Assembly (NCBI RefSeq): GCF_050948175.1
Contig: NW_027490096.1
Span: 1,178,001-1,242,000, forward strand
DNA from: Xylocopa sonorina
Lineage: Eukaryota; Arthropoda; Insecta; Hymenoptera; Apidae
Direction: 5' to 3'
Length of the DNA: 64,000 bases
Shown: piece after piece, positions 25,501-40,483 of the stretch
Position numbering within the stretch: position 1 is the first letter of the stretch
Layout of the letters: every line of letters begins with the position of its first letter
Position numbers and translations under genes: made by a program
Notes under the pieces: generated by a model
What the model saw: the letters and a program-made list of their open reading frames with translations, nothing else
Told to the model about the DNA's origin: nothing
The model's database searches: none

Positions 25501-27240
25501 TCGCATTTACATTCATTTGAAGTGTAGGCGAGGAATACATAACACTTCGCAAATCATATTATATCTTACCATGATACATAGAAATGAGATGCGATATCGC
25601 GTTTTAAGAAGCATTAGAACTCTATTGCTACGATACGTAGACATCTGCAAACGTTATTTCCTCGCAAGGAAGTGTCGCATTTACATTCATTTGAATCGTA
25701 GACGAGGAATGCATAACACTTCGCAATGAATATTATATCTTATCATGAAACATAGATATGAGATGCAATATCTCGTTTTAAGAAGCATTTGAAATCTATT
25801 GCTTCGATACGTAGACATCTGCAAACGCTATTTCCTTGCAAGGAAGTGTCGCATTTACATTCATTTGAAGTGTAGACGAGGATTACATGATACTTCGCAA
25901 ATCATATTATATCTTACCATGAAACATAGAAATGAGATGCGATATCGCGTTTTAAGAAGCATTTGAACTCTATTGCTTCGATACGTAGACATCTGCAAAC
26001 GCTATTTCCTTGCAAGGAAGTGTCTCATTTACATTCATTTGAAGTGTAGACGAGGAATACATGACACTTCGCAAATCATATCATATCTTACCATGAAACA
26101 TAGAAATGAGATGCGATATCGCGTTTTAAGAAGCTTTTGAACTCTATTGCTTCGATACGTAGACATCTGCAAACGCTATTTCCTTGCAAGGAAGTGTCGC
26201 ATTTACATTCATTTGAATCGTAGACGAGGAATGCATAACACTTCGCAATGAATATTATATCTTATCATGAAACATAGATATGAGATGCAATATCTCGTTT
26301 TAAGAAGCATTTGAACTCTATTGCTTCGATACGTAGACATCTGCAAACGCTATTTCCTTGCAAGGAATTGTCGCATTTACATTCATTTGAAGTGTAGTCG
26401 AGGAATACATAACAGTTCGCAAATCATATTATATCTTACCATGAAACATAGAAATGAGATGCGATATCGCATTTTAAGAATCATAATAACTCTATTGCAA
26501 CGATACGTAGACATCTGCAAACGCTATTTCCTAGCGAGAAAGTGTCGCATTCACATCCATTTGAAGTGTAGACGAGGAATACATAACACTCCGCAAATCA
26601 TATTATATCTTACCATGAAACATAGAAATGTGATGCGATATCGCGTTTTAAGAAGCATTAGAACTCTATTGCTACGATACTTAGACATCTGCGGACGCTA
26701 TTTCCTTGCAAAGAAGTGTCGCATTTACATTCATTTGAAGTGTAGACGAGGAATACATGACACTTCGCAAATCATATCATATCTTACCATGAAACATAGA
26801 AATGAAATGCGATATCGCGTTTTAAGAAGCATTTGAACTCTATTGCTTCGATACGTAGACATCTGCAAACGCTATTTCCCTGCAAGGAAGTGTCGCATTT
26901 ACATTCATTTGAAGTGTAGACGAGGAATACATATCACTCCGCAAATCATATTATATCTTACCATGAAACATAGAAATGAGATGCGATATCGCGCTTTAAG
27001 AATCATAAGAACTCTATTGCAACGATACGTAGACATCTGCAAACGCTATTTCCTAGCGAGAAAGTGTCGCATTCACATTCATTTGAAGTGTAGACGAGGA
27101 ATACATGATACTTCGCAAATCTTATTATATCTTACCATGAAACATAGAAATGAGATGCGATATCTCGTTTTAGGAAGCATTTGAAATCTATTGCTTCGAT
27201 ACGTAGACATCTGCAAACGCTAGTTCCTTGCAAGGAAGTG
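25501..27240 (+). repeat. 10-mer HOR of 1,740 bp, copy 1
   Basis: I compared 25,501-26,760 with 27,241-28,500 line by line and found one mismatch (GATTACATGA at 25,881 against GAATACATGA). After 26,760 the copies differ more (CACTTCGCAAATCATATCAT against TACTTCGCAAATCATATTAT). Markers include CATGATACATAGAAATG, TCATAATAACTC and ACATCCATTTG. The identity points to a very recent event or active gene conversion. Confidence 0.93.
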
Positions 27241-28500
27241 TCGCATTTACATTCATTTGAAGTGTAGGCGAGGAATACATAACACTTCGCAAATCATATT
27301 ATATCTTACCATGATACATAGAAATGAGATGCGATATCGCGTTTTAAGAAGCATTAGAACTCTATTGCTACGATACGTAGACATCTGCAAACGTTATTTC
27401 CTCGCAAGGAAGTGTCGCATTTACATTCATTTGAATCGTAGACGAGGAATGCATAACACTTCGCAATGAATATTATATCTTATCATGAAACATAGATATG
27501 AGATGCAATATCTCGTTTTAAGAAGCATTTGAAATCTATTGCTTCGATACGTAGACATCTGCAAACGCTATTTCCTTGCAAGGAAGTGTCGCATTTACAT
27601 TCATTTGAAGTGTAGACGAGGAATACATGATACTTCGCAAATCATATTATATCTTACCATGAAACATAGAAATGAGATGCGATATCGCGTTTTAAGAAGC
27701 ATTTGAACTCTATTGCTTCGATACGTAGACATCTGCAAACGCTATTTCCTTGCAAGGAAGTGTCTCATTTACATTCATTTGAAGTGTAGACGAGGAATAC
27801 ATGACACTTCGCAAATCATATCATATCTTACCATGAAACATAGAAATGAGATGCGATATCGCGTTTTAAGAAGCTTTTGAACTCTATTGCTTCGATACGT
27901 AGACATCTGCAAACGCTATTTCCTTGCAAGGAAGTGTCGCATTTACATTCATTTGAATCGTAGACGAGGAATGCATAACACTTCGCAATGAATATTATAT
28001 CTTATCATGAAACATAGATATGAGATGCAATATCTCGTTTTAAGAAGCATTTGAACTCTATTGCTTCGATACGTAGACATCTGCAAACGCTATTTCCTTG
28101 CAAGGAATTGTCGCATTTACATTCATTTGAAGTGTAGTCGAGGAATACATAACAGTTCGCAAATCATATTATATCTTACCATGAAACATAGAAATGAGAT
28201 GCGATATCGCATTTTAAGAATCATAATAACTCTATTGCAACGATACGTAGACATCTGCAAACGCTATTTCCTAGCGAGAAAGTGTCGCATTCACATCCAT
28301 TTGAAGTGTAGACGAGGAATACATAACACTCCGCAAATCATATTATATCTTACCATGAAACATAGAAATGTGATGCGATATCGCGTTTTAAGAAGCATTA
28401 GAACTCTATTGCTACGATACTTAGACATCTGCGGACGCTATTTCCTTGCAAAGAAGTGTCGCATTTACATTCATTTGAAGTGTAGACGAGGAATACATGA
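27241..28500 (+). repeat. 10-mer HOR of 1,740 bp, copy 2 (partial)
   Basis: This directly follows copy 1 and matches 25,501-26,760 with a single observed mismatch. The sequence just upstream of the copy (GCTAGTTCCTTGC near 27,222) differs from that upstream of copy 1 (TTTCATAGCAAAG near 25,484), which places the left border near 27,240. Confidence 0.93.
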
Positions 28501-30129
28501 TACTTCGCAAATCATATTATATCTTACCATGAAACATAGAAATGAGATGCGATATCGCGTTTTAAGAAGCATTTGAACTCTATTGCTTCGATACGTAGAC
28601 ATCTGCAAACGCTATTTCCTTGCAAGGAAGTGTCGCATTTACATTCATTTGAATCGTAGACGAGGAATGCATAACACTTCGCAATGAATATTATATCTTA
28701 TCATGAAACATAGATATGAGTTGCAATATCTCGTTTTAAGAAGCATTTGAACTCTATTGCTTCGATACGTAGACATCTGCAAACGCTATTTCCTTGCAAG
28801 GAATTGTCGCATTTACATTCATTTGAAGTGTAGTCGAGGAATACATAACAGTTCGCAAATCATATTATATCTTACCATGAAACATAGAAATGAGATGCGA
28901 CTTCGCGTTCTAAGAAGCATTAGAACACTACTGCTACGATAGGTAGACATCTGCAAACGTTATTTCCTCGCAAGGTAGTGTCGCATTTACATTCATTTGA
29001 ATCGTAGACGAGGAATGCATAACACTTCGCAATGAAAATTATATCTTATCATGAAACATAGATATGAGATGCAATATCTCGTTTTAAGAAGCATTTGAAA
29101 TCTATTGCTTCGATACGTAGACATCTGCAAACGCTATTTCCTTGCAAGGAAGTGTCGCATTTACATTCATTTGAAGTGTAGACGAGGAATACATGATACT
29201 TCGCAAATCATATTATATCTTACCATGAAACATAGAAATGAGATGCGATATCGCGCTTTAAGAAGCATTTGAACTCTATTGCTTCGATACGTACACATCT
29301 GCAAACGCTATTTCCTTGCAAGGAAGTGTCTCATTTACATTCATTTGAAGTGTAGACGAGGAATACATGACACTTCGCAAATCATATCATATCTTACCAT
29401 GAAACATAGAAATGAGATGCGATATCTCGTTTTAAGAAGCATTTGAACTCTATTGCTTCGATACGTAGACATCTGCAAACGCTATTTCCTTGCAAGGAAT
29501 TGTCGCATTTACATTCATTTGAAGTGTAGTCGAGGAATACATAAGAGTTCGCAGATCATATTATATCTTACCATGAAACATAGAAATGAGATGCGACTTC
29601 GCGTTCTAAGAAGCATTAGAACACTACTGCTACGATAGGTAGACATTTGCAAACGCTATTTCCTTGCAAGGAAGTGTCGCATTTACATTCATTTGAAGTG
29701 TAGACGAGGAGCACATAACACTCCGCAAATTATATTATATCTTACCATGAAACATAGAAATGAGATGCGATATCGCATTTTAAGAATCATAAGAACTCTA
29801 TTGCTACGGTACGTAGACATCTGCAAACGCTATTTCCTTGCAAAGAAGTGTCGCATTTACATTCATTTGAAGTGTAGACGAGGAATACATGACACTTCGC
29901 AAATCATATCATATCTTACCATGAAACATAGAAATGAAATCCGATATCGCGTTTTAAGAACCATTTGAACTCTATTGCTTCGATACGTAGACATTTGCAA
30001 ACGCTATTTCCTAGCAAAGAAGTGTCGCATTTATATTTATTTGAAGTGTAGACGAGGAATGCATAACACTTCGCAATGAATATTATATCTTATCATGAAA
30101 CATAGATATGAGATGCAATATCTCGTTTT

Positions 30130-33100
30130 AAGAATCATAAGAACTCTATTGCAACGATACGTAGACATCTGCAAACGTTATTTCCTCGCAAGGAAGTGTC
30201 GCATTTACATTCATTTGAATTGTAGACGAGGAATGCATAACACTTCGCAATGAATATTATATCTTATCATGAAACATAGATATGAGATGCGATATCGCGT
30301 TTTAAGAATCATAAGAACTCTATTGCTACGATACGTAGACATCTGCAAACGCTATTTCCTTGCAAGGAAGTGTCGCATTTACATTCATTTGAAGTGTAGA
30401 CGAGGAATACATAACACTCCGCAAATCATATAATATCTTACCATGAAACATAGGAATGAGGTGCGATATCGCGTTTTAAGAAACATAAGAACTCTATTGC
30501 TACGATACGTAGACATCTGCAAACGCTATTTCCTTGCAAAGAAGTGTCGCATTTACATTCATTTGAAGTGTAGACGAGGAATACATAACACTTCGCAAAT
30601 CATATTATATCTTACCATGAAACATAGAAATGAGATGCGATATCGCGCTTTAAGAATCATAAGAACTCTATTGCTACGATACGTAGACATCTGCAAACGC
30701 TACTTCCTTGCAAGGAAGTGTCGCATTTACATTCATTTGAAGTGTAGACGAGGAATACATAACACTCCGCAAATCATATTATATCTTACCATGAAACATA
30801 GAAATGAGATGCGATATCGCGTTTTAAGAATCATAAGAACTCTATTGCAACGATACGTAGACATCTGCAAACGCTATTTCCTGGCGAGAAAGTGTCGCAT
30901 TCACATTCATTTGAAGTGTAGACGAGGAATACATAACACTCCGCAAAACATATTATATCTTACCATGAAACATAGAAATGAGATGCGATATCGCGCTTTA
31001 AGAATCATAAGAACTCTATTGCTACGATACGTCGACATCTGCAAACTCTATTTCCTTGCAAGGAAGTGTCGCATTTACATTCATTTGAAGTGTAGACGAG
31101 GAATACATAACACTCCGCAAATCATATTATATCTTACCATGAAACATAGAAATGAGATGCGATATCGCGCTTTAAGAATCATAAGAACTCTATTGCTACG
31201 ATACGTAGACATCTGCAAACGCTATTTCCTTGCAAGGAAGTGTCGCATTTACATTCATTTGAAGTGTAGACGAGGAATACATAACACTCCGCAAATCATA
31301 TTATATCTTACCATGAAACATAGAAATGAGATGCGATATCGCGTTTTAAGAATCATAAGAACTCTATTGCAACGATACGTAGACATCTGCAAACGTTATT
31401 TCCTCGCAAGGAAGTGTCGCATTTACATTCATTTGAATTGTAGACGAGGAATGCATAACACTTCGCAATGAATATTATATCTTATCATGAAACATAGATA
31501 TGAGATGCGATATCGCGTTTTAAGAATCATAAGAACTCTATTGCTACGATACGTAGACATCTGCAAGCGCTATTTCCTTGCAAGGAAGTGTCGCATTTAC
31601 ATTCATTTGAAGTGTAGACGAGGAATACATAACACTCCGCAAATCATATAATATCTCACCATGAAACATAGGAATGAGGTGCGATATCGCGTTTTAAGAA
31701 ACATAAGAACTCTATTGCTACGATACGTAGACATCTGCAAACGCTATTTCCTTGCAAGGAAGTGTCGCATTTACATTCATTTGATGTGTAGACGAGGAAT
31801 ACATAATACTTCGCAAGTCATATTATATCTTACCATGAAACATAGACATGAGATGCGATATCGCGTTTTAAGAATCATAAGAACTCTATTGCTACGATAC
31901 GTAGACATCTGCAAACGCTATTTCCTTGCAAGGAAGTGTCGCATTTACATTCATTTGAATCGTAGACGAGGAATGCATAACACTTCGCAATGAATATTAT
32001 ATCTTATCATGTAACCTAGATATGAGATGCAATATCTCGTTTTAAGAAGCATTAGAACACTACTGCTACGATAGGTAGACATTTGCAAACGCTATTTCCT
32101 TGCAACGAAGTGTCGCATTTACATTCATTTGAAGTGTAGACGAGGAATACATAATACTTCGCAAATCATATTATACCTTACCATGGAACATAGAATTGAG
32201 ATGCGATATCGCGTTTTAAGAATAATAAGAACTCTATTGCTACGATACGTAGACATCTGCAAACGCTATTTCCTAGCGAGAAAGTGTCGCATTCACATTC
32301 ATTTGATGTGTAGACGAGGAATACATAACACTCCGCAAATCATATTATATCTTACCATGAAACATAGAAATGAGATGCGATATCGCGCTTTAAGAATCAT
32401 AAGAACTCTATTGCTACGATACGTAGACATCTGCAAACGCTACTTCCTTGCAAGGAAGTGTCGCATTTACATTCATTTGAAGTGTAGACGAGGAATACAT
32501 AACACTCCGCAAATCATATTATATCTTACCATGAAACATAGAAATGAGATGCGATATCGCGTTTTAAGAACCATAAGAACTCTATTGCAACGATACGTAG
32601 ACATCTGCAAACGCTATTTCCTTGCAAGGAAGTGTCGAATTTACATTCATTTGAAGTGTAGACGAGGAATACATAACACTCCGCAAATCATATAATATCT
32701 TACCATGAAACATAGAAATGAAATGCGATATCGCGTTTTAAGAATCATAAGAACTCTATTGCAACGATACGTAGACATCTGCAAACGTTGTTTCCTCGCA
32801 AGGAGGTGTCGCATTTACATTCATTTGAATTGTAGACGAGGAATGCATAACACTTCGCAATGAATATTATATCTTATCATGAAACATAGATATGAGATGC
32901 GATATCGCGTTTTAAGAATCATAAGAACTCTATTGCTACGATACGTAGACATCTGCAAACGCTATTTCCTTGCAAGGAAGTGTCGCATTTACATTCATTT
33001 GAAGTGTAGACGAGGAATACATAACACTCCGCAAATCATATAATATCTTACCATGAAACATAGGAATGAGGTGCGATATCGCGTTTTAAGAAACATAAGA

Positions 33101-35000
33101 ACTCTATTGCTACGATACGTAGACATCTGCAAACGCTATTTCCTTGCAAAGAAGTGTCGCATTTACATTCATTTGAAGTGTAGACGAGGAATACATAACA
33201 CTTCGCAAATCATATTATATCTTACCATGAAACATAGAAATGAGATGCGATATCGCGTTTTAAGAATCATAAGAACTCTATTGCAACGATACGTAGACAT
33301 CTGCAAACGCTATTTCCTAGCGAGAAAGTGTCGCATTCACATTCATTTGAAGTGTAGACGAGGAATACATAACACTCCGCAAAACATATTATATCTTACC
33401 ATGAAACATAGAAATGAGATGCGATATCGCGCTTTAAGAATCATAAGAACTCTATTGCTACGATACGTAGACATCCGCAAACGCTACTTCCTTGCAAGGA
33501 AGTGTCGCATTTACATTCATTTGAAGTGTAGACGAGGAATGCATAACACTTCGCAATGAATATTATATCCTATCATGAAACATAGATATGAGATGCGATA
33601 TCGCGTTTTAAGAATCATAAGAACACTATTGCTACGATACGTAGACATCTGCAAACGCTATTTCCATGCAAGGAAGTGTCGCATTTACATTCATTTGAAG
33701 TGTAGACGAGGAATACATAACACTCCGCAAATCATATAATATCTTACCATGAAACATAGGAATGAGGTGCGATATCGCGTTTTAAGAAACATAAGAACTC
33801 TATTGCTACGATACGTAGACATCTGCAAACGCTATTTCCTTGCAAAGAAGTGTCGCATTTACATTCATTTGAAGTGTAGACGAGGAATACATAACACTTC
33901 GCAAATCATATTATATCTTACCATGAAACATAGAAATGAGATGCGATATCGCGCTTTAGGAATCATAAGAACTCTATTGCTACGATACGTAGACATCTGC
34001 AAACGCTACTTCCTTGCAAAGAAGTGTCGCATTTACATTCATTTGAAGTGTAGACGAGGAATACATAACACTCCGCAAATCATATTATATCTTACCATGA
34101 AACATAGAAATGAGATGCGATATCGCGTTTTAAGAATCACAAGAACTCTATTGCAACGATACGTAGACATCTGCAAACGCTATTTCCTAGCGAGAAAGTG
34201 TCGCATTCACATTCATTTGAAGTGTAGACGAGGAATACATAACACTCCGCAAATCATATCATATCTTACCATGAAACATAGAAATGAGATGCGATATCGC
34301 GTTTTAAGAAGCATTAGAACTCTATTGCTACGATACGTAGACATCTGCAAACGCTATTTCCTTGCAAAGAAGTGTCGCATTTACATTCATTTGAAGTGTT
34401 GGCGAGGAATACATAGCACTTCGCAAATCATATTATATCTTACCATGAAACATAGAAATGAGATGCAATATCTCGTTTTAAGAAGCATTAGAACACTACT
34501 GCTACGATAGGTAGACATCTGCAAGCGCTATTTCCTTGCAAGGAAGTGTCGCATTTACATTCATTTGAAGTGTAGACGAGGAATACATAACACTCCGCAA
34601 ATCATATAATATCTCACCATGAAACATAGGAATGAGGTGCGATATCGCGTTTTAAGAAACATAAGAACTCTATTGCTACGATACGTAGACATCTGCAAAC
34701 GCTATTTCCTTGCAAGGAAGTGTCGCATTTACATTCATTTGATGTGTAGACGAGGAATACATAATACTTCGCAAGTCATATTATATCTTACCATGAAACA
34801 TAGAAATGAGATGCGATATCGCGTTTTAAGAAGCATTAGAACTCTATTGCTACGATACGTAGACATCTGCAAACGCTATTTCCTTGCAAGGAAGTGTCGC
34901 ATTTACATTCATTTGAATCGTAGACGAGGAATGCATAACACTTCGCAATGAATATTATATCTTATCATGAAACATAGATATGAGATGCAATATCTCGTTT
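30130..35000 (+). repeat. Array domain with offsets of 15, 17 and 4 monomers
   Basis: Blocks beginning at 30,443 (GAATGAGGTGCGATATCGCG with AAACATAAG) recur at 31,661, 33,053, 33,749 and 34,619. Offsets are 2,610 bp (15 units), 696 bp (4 units) and 2,958 bp (17 units, 31,661 to 34,619). Other markers are CAAATCATATAATATC, GAATTGTAGACGAGG and CGCAAAACATATTAT. Relative to 30,443, the block at 33,053 lacks one monomer (GCGCTTT type, 30,617), so copies differ by whole units. All units are 174 bp. Confidence 0.78.
30443..31471 (+). other. Longest open stretch (342 codons) in the satellite frame; not called as a gene
   Basis: Just under six consecutive monomers lack stops in the frame set by ATGAAACAT. 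The translation is a 58-residue basic repeat beginning MKHRNEVRYRVLRNIRTLLL, with many Arg and Lys and no domain I recognise. The stretch is open only because 174 is a multiple of three and the consensus has no stop in this frame. Elsewhere the same frame is broken by TAG at codon 23, TGA at codon 16, the CGCAATGAA junction, or indels, and such variants have been amplified. Differences fall at all codon positions. I see no promoter, splice signal or ending that sets it apart. Coding is unlikely; other long open stretches (877-1,731, 4,757-5,731, 17,591-18,454, 46,851-47,732) are explained in the same way. Confidence 0.85.
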
Positions 35001-38000
35001 TAAGAAGCATTAGAACACTACTGCTACGATAGGTAGACATTTGCAAACGCTATTTCCTTGCAACGAAGTGTCGCATTTACATTCATTTGAAGTGTAGACG
35101 AGGAATACATAATACTTCGCAAATCATATTATACCTTACCATGGAACATAGAAATGAGATGCGATATCGCGTTTTAAGAATCATATGAACTCTATTGCTA
35201 CGATACGTAGACATCTGCAAACGCTATTTCCTTGCAAAGAAGTGTCGCATTTACATTCATTTGAAGTGTAGACGAGGAATACATAACACTACGCAAATCA
35301 TATTATATCTTACCATGAAACATAGAAATGAGATGCGATATCGCGTTTTAAGAATAATAAGAACTCTATTGCTACAATACGTAGACATCTGCAAACGCTA
35401 TTTCCTTGCAAGGAAGTGTCGCATTTACATTCATTTGAAGTGTAGACGAGGAATACATAACACTCCGCAAATCATATTATATCTTACCATGAAACATAGA
35501 AATGAGATGCGATATAGCGTTTAAAGAATCATAAGAACTCTATTGCAACGATACGTAGACATCTGCAAACGCTATTTCCTTGCAAAGAAGTGTCGCATTT
35601 ACATTCATTTGAAGTGTAGACGAGGAATACATAACACTTCGCAAATCATATTATATCTTACCATGAAACATAGAAATGAGATGCGATATCGCGTTTCAAG
35701 AATCATAAGAACTCTATTGCTACGATACGTAGACATCTGCAAACGCTATTTCCTTGCAAGGAAGTGTCGCATTTACATTCATTTGAAGTGTAGACGAGGA
35801 ATACATAACACTCCGCAAATCATATTATATCTTACCATTATACATAGAAATGAGATGTGATATCGCGTTTTAAGAATCATAAGAACTCCATTGCAACGAT
35901 ACGTAGACATCTGCAAACGCTATTTCCTTGCAAAGAAGTGTCGCATTTACATTCATTTGAAGTGTAGACGAGGAATACATGACACTTCGCAAATCATATA
36001 ATATCTTACCATGAAACATAGAAATGAGATGCGATATCGCGTTTTAAGAATCATAAGAACTCTATTGCAACGATACGTAGACATCTGCAAACACTATTTC
36101 CTTGCAAGGAAGTGTCGCATTTAAATTCATTTGAAGTGTAGACGAGGAATACATGACACTTCGCAAATCATATTATATCTTACCATGATACATAGAAATG
36201 AGATGCGATATCGCGTTTTAAGAAGCATTAGAAATCTATTGCTACGATACGTAGACATCTGCAAACGCTATTTCCTAGCGAGAAAGTGTCGCATTCACAT
36301 TCATTTGAAGTGTAGACGAGGAATACATAACACTTCGCAAATCATATTATATCTTACCATGAAACATAGAAATGAGATGCGATATAGCGTTTTAAGAATC
36401 ATAAGATCTCTATTGCAACGATACGTAGACATCTGCAAACGCTATTTCCTTGCAAAGAAGTGTCGCATTTACATTCATTTGAAGTGTAGACGAGGAATAC
36501 ATAACACTTCGCAATGAATATTATATCTTATCATGAAACATAGATATGAGATGCAATATCTCGTTTTAAGAAGCATTAGAACACTACTGCTACGATAGGT
36601 AGACATTTGCAAAGGCTATTTCCTTGCAACGAAGTGTCGCATTTACATTCATTTGAAGTGTAGACGAGGAATACATAATACTTCGCAAATCATATTATAC
36701 CTTACCATGGAACATAGAAATGAGATGCTATATCGCGTTTTAAGAATCATATGAACTCTATTGCTACGATACGTAGACATCTGCAAACGCTATTTCCTTG
36801 CAAAGAAGTGTCGCATTTACATTCATTTGAAGTGTAGACGAGGAATACATAACACTACGCAAATCATATTATATCTTACCATGAAACATAGAAATGAGAT
36901 GCGATATCGCGTTTTAAGAATAATAAGAACTCTATTGCTACGATACGTAGACATCTGCAAACGCTATTTCCTTGCAAGGAAGTGTCGCATTTACATTCAT
37001 TTGAAGTGTAGACTAGGAATACATAACACTCCGCAAATCATATTATATCTTACCATGAAACATAGAAATGAGATGCGATATAGCGTTTTAAGAATCATAA
37101 GAACTCTATTGCAACGATACTTAGACATCTGCAAACGCTATTTCCTTGCAAAGAAGTGTCGCATTTACATTCATTTGAAGTGTAGACGGGGAATACATAA
37201 CACTTCGCAAATCATATTATATCTTACCATGAAACATAGAAATGAGATGCGATATCGCGTTTCAAGAATCATAAGAACTCTATTGCTACGATACGTAGAC
37301 ATCTGCAAACGCTATTTCCTTGCAAGGAAGTGTCGCATTTACATTCATTTGAAGTGTAGACGAGGAATACATAACACTCCGCAAATCATATTATATCTTA
37401 CCATTATACATAGAAATAAGATGTGATATCGCGTTTTAAGAATCATAAGAACTCCATTGCAACGATACGTAGACATCTGCAAACGCTATTTCCTTGCAAA
37501 GAAGTGTTGCATTTACATTCATTTGAAGTGTAGACGAGGAATACATGACACTTCGCAAATCATATAATATCTTACCATGAAACATAGAAATGAAATGCGA
37601 TATCGCGTTTTAAGAATCATAAGAACTCTATTGCTACGATACGTAGATATCTGCAAACGCTATTTCCTTGCAAGGAAGTGTCGCATTTACATTCATTTGA
37701 AGTGTAGACGAGGAATACATAACACTCCCCAAATCATATTATATCTTACCATTATACATAGAAATGAGATGTGATATCGCGTTTTAAGAATCATAAGAAC
37801 TCCATTGCAACGATACGTAGACATCTGCAAACGCTATTTCCTTGCAAAGAAGTGTCGCATTTACATTCATTTGAAGTGTAGACGAGGAATACATGACACT
37901 TCGCAAATCATATAATATCTTACCATGAAACATAGAAATGAGATGCGATATCGCGTTTTAAGAATCATAAGAACTCTATTGCAACGATACGTAGACATCT

Positions 38001-38784
38001 GCAAACACTATTTCCTTGCAAGGAAGTGTCGCATTTAAATTCATTTGAAGTGTAGACGAGGAATACATGACACTTCGCAAATCATATTATATCTTACCAT
38101 GATACATAGAAATGAGATGCGATATCGCGTTTTAAGAAGCATTAGAAATCTATTGCTACGATACGTAGACATCTGCAAACGCTATTTCCTAGCGAGAAAG
38201 TGTCGCATTCACATTCATTTGAAGTGTAGACGAGGAATACATAACACTTCGCAAATCATATTATATCTTACCATGAAACATAGAAATGAGATGCGATATA
38301 GCGTTTTAAGAATCATAAGATCTCTATTGCAACGATACGTAGACATCTGCAAACGCTATTTCCTTGCAAAGAAGTGTCGCATTTACATTCATTTGAAGTG
38401 TAGAGGAGGAATACATAACACTTCGCAAATCATATTACATCTTACCATGAAACATAGAAATGAGATGCGATATCGCGTTTTAAGGAGCATTAGAACTCTA
38501 TTGCTACGATACCTAGACATCTGCAGACGCTATTTCCTAGCAAGGAAGTGTCGCATTTACATTCATTTGAAGTGTAGACGAGGAATACATGACACTTCGC
38601 AAATCATATTATATCTTATCATGAAACATAGAAATGAGATGCGATATCGCGTTTTAAGAAGCACTAGAACTCTATTGCTACGATAGGTAGACATCTGAAA
38701 ACGCTATTTCCTTGCAAGGAAGTGTCGCATTTACATTCATTTGAAGTGTACAGAAGGAATGCATAACACTTCGCAAATCATATT

Positions 38785-40483
38785 ACATCTTACCATGAAA
38801 CATAGAAATGAGATGCGATATCGCGTTTTAAGAAGCATTAGAACTCTATTGCTACGATACGTAGACATCTGCAAACGCTATTTCCTTGCAAGGAAGTGTC
38901 GCATTTACATTCATTTGAATCGTAGTCGAGGAATGCATAACACTTCGCAATGAATATTATATCTTATCATGAAACATAGATATGAGATGCAATATCTCTT
39001 TTTAAGAAGCATTAGAACACTACTGCTACGATAGGTAGACATTTGCAAACGCTATTTCCTTGCAACGAAGTGTCGCATTTACATTCATTTGAAGTGTAGA
39101 CGAGGAATACATAATACTTCGCAAATCATATTGTACCTTACCATGGAACATAGAAATGAGATGCGATATCGCGTTTTAAGAATCATATGAACTCTATTGC
39201 TACGATACGTAGACATCTGCAAACGCTATTTCCTTGCAAAGAAGTGTCGCATTTACATTCATTTGAAGTGTAGACGAGGAATACATAACACTACGCAAAT
39301 CATATTATATCTTACCATGAAACATAGAAATGAGATGCGATATCGCGTTTTAAGAATAATAAGAACTCTATTGCTACGATACGTAGACATCTGCAAACGC
39401 GATTTCCTTGCAAGGAAGTGTCGCGTTTACATTCATTTGAAGTGTAGACGTGGAATACATAACACTCCGCAAATCATATTATATCTTACCATGAAACATA
39501 GAAATGAGATGCGATATAGCGTTTTAAGAATCATAAGAACTCTATTGCAACGATACGTAGACATCTGCAAACGCTATTTCCTTGCAAAGAAGTGTCGCAT
39601 TTACATTCATTTGAAGTGTAGACGAGGAATACATAACACTTCGCAAATCATATTATATCTTACCATGAAACATAGAAATGAGATGCGATATCGCGTTTCA
39701 AGAATCATAACAACTCTATTGCTACGATACGTAGACATCTGCAAACGCTATTTCCTTGCAAGGAAGTGTCGCATTTACATTCATTTGAAGTGTAGACGAG
39801 GAATACATAACACTCCGCAAATCATATTATATCTTACCATTATACATAGAAATGAGATGTGATATCGCGTTTTAAGAATCATACGAACTCCATTGCAACG
39901 ATACGTAGACATCTGCAAACGCTATTTCCTTGCAAAGAAGTGTCGCATTTACATTCATTTGAAGTGTAGACGAGGAATACATGACACTTCGCAAATCATA
40001 TAATATCTTACCATGAAACATAGAAATGAAATGCGATATCGCGTTTTAAGAATCATAAGAACTCTATTGCAACGATACGTAGACATCTGCAAACGCTATT
40101 TCCTTGCAAGGAAGTGTCGCATTTACATTCATTTGAAGTGTAGACGAGGAATACATAACACTCCGCAAATCATATTATATCTTACCATTATACATAGAAA
40201 TGAGATGCGATATAGCGTTTTAAGAATCATAAGGACTCTATTGCAACGATACGTAGACATCTGCAAACGCTATTTCCTTGCAAGGAAGTGTCGCATTTAC
40301 ATTCATTTGAAGTGTAGACGAGGAATACATAACACTCCGCAAATCATATTATATCTTACCATTATACATAGAAATGAGATGTGATATCGCGTTTTAAGAA
40401 TCATAAGAACTCCATTGCAACGATACGTAGACATCTGCAAACGCTATTTCCTTGCAAAGAAGTGTCGCATTTACATTCATTTG
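38785..40483 (+). repeat. 1.7 kb duplicated block, copy 1 (matches 43,655-45,353)
   Basis: The offset is 4,870 bases (28 monomers minus 2). Rare markers shared by both copies are CGTAGTCGAGG, ATATCTCTTTTTAAG, ATATTGTACC, CGCGATTTCC, GTCGCGTTTACATTC and GACGTGGAATAC. I noticed only three mismatches inside it, for example AAGAATCATAACAAC near 39,700 against AGGAATCATAAGAAC, and AAGGACTC near 40,231 against AAGAACTC. Confidence 0.87.

Larger units (their letters stand above)
23135..30000 (+). repeat. Array domain rich in AGGAATTGTCGC, CATATCATATC and ATTTGAACTC variants
   Basis: All units here are 174 bp. Recurrent local markers are CAAGGAATTGTCGC, GTGTAGTCGAGG, GTCTCATTTACATTC, CAAATCATATCATATC, GCGACTTCGCG and GAGCACATAACACTCC. 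The arm TTCGATACGTAG is common. Frequent TGA in AGCATTTGAAC breaks the forward open frame, so long open stretches are scarce. The right border is gradual. Confidence 0.75.

Noticed and set aside
25501..28500. Near-identical 10-mer as assembly duplication error
   Set aside because: Not proven either way, but the copies have different flanks and one internal mismatch, and similar HORs occur elsewhere, so a biological duplication is the simpler reading.
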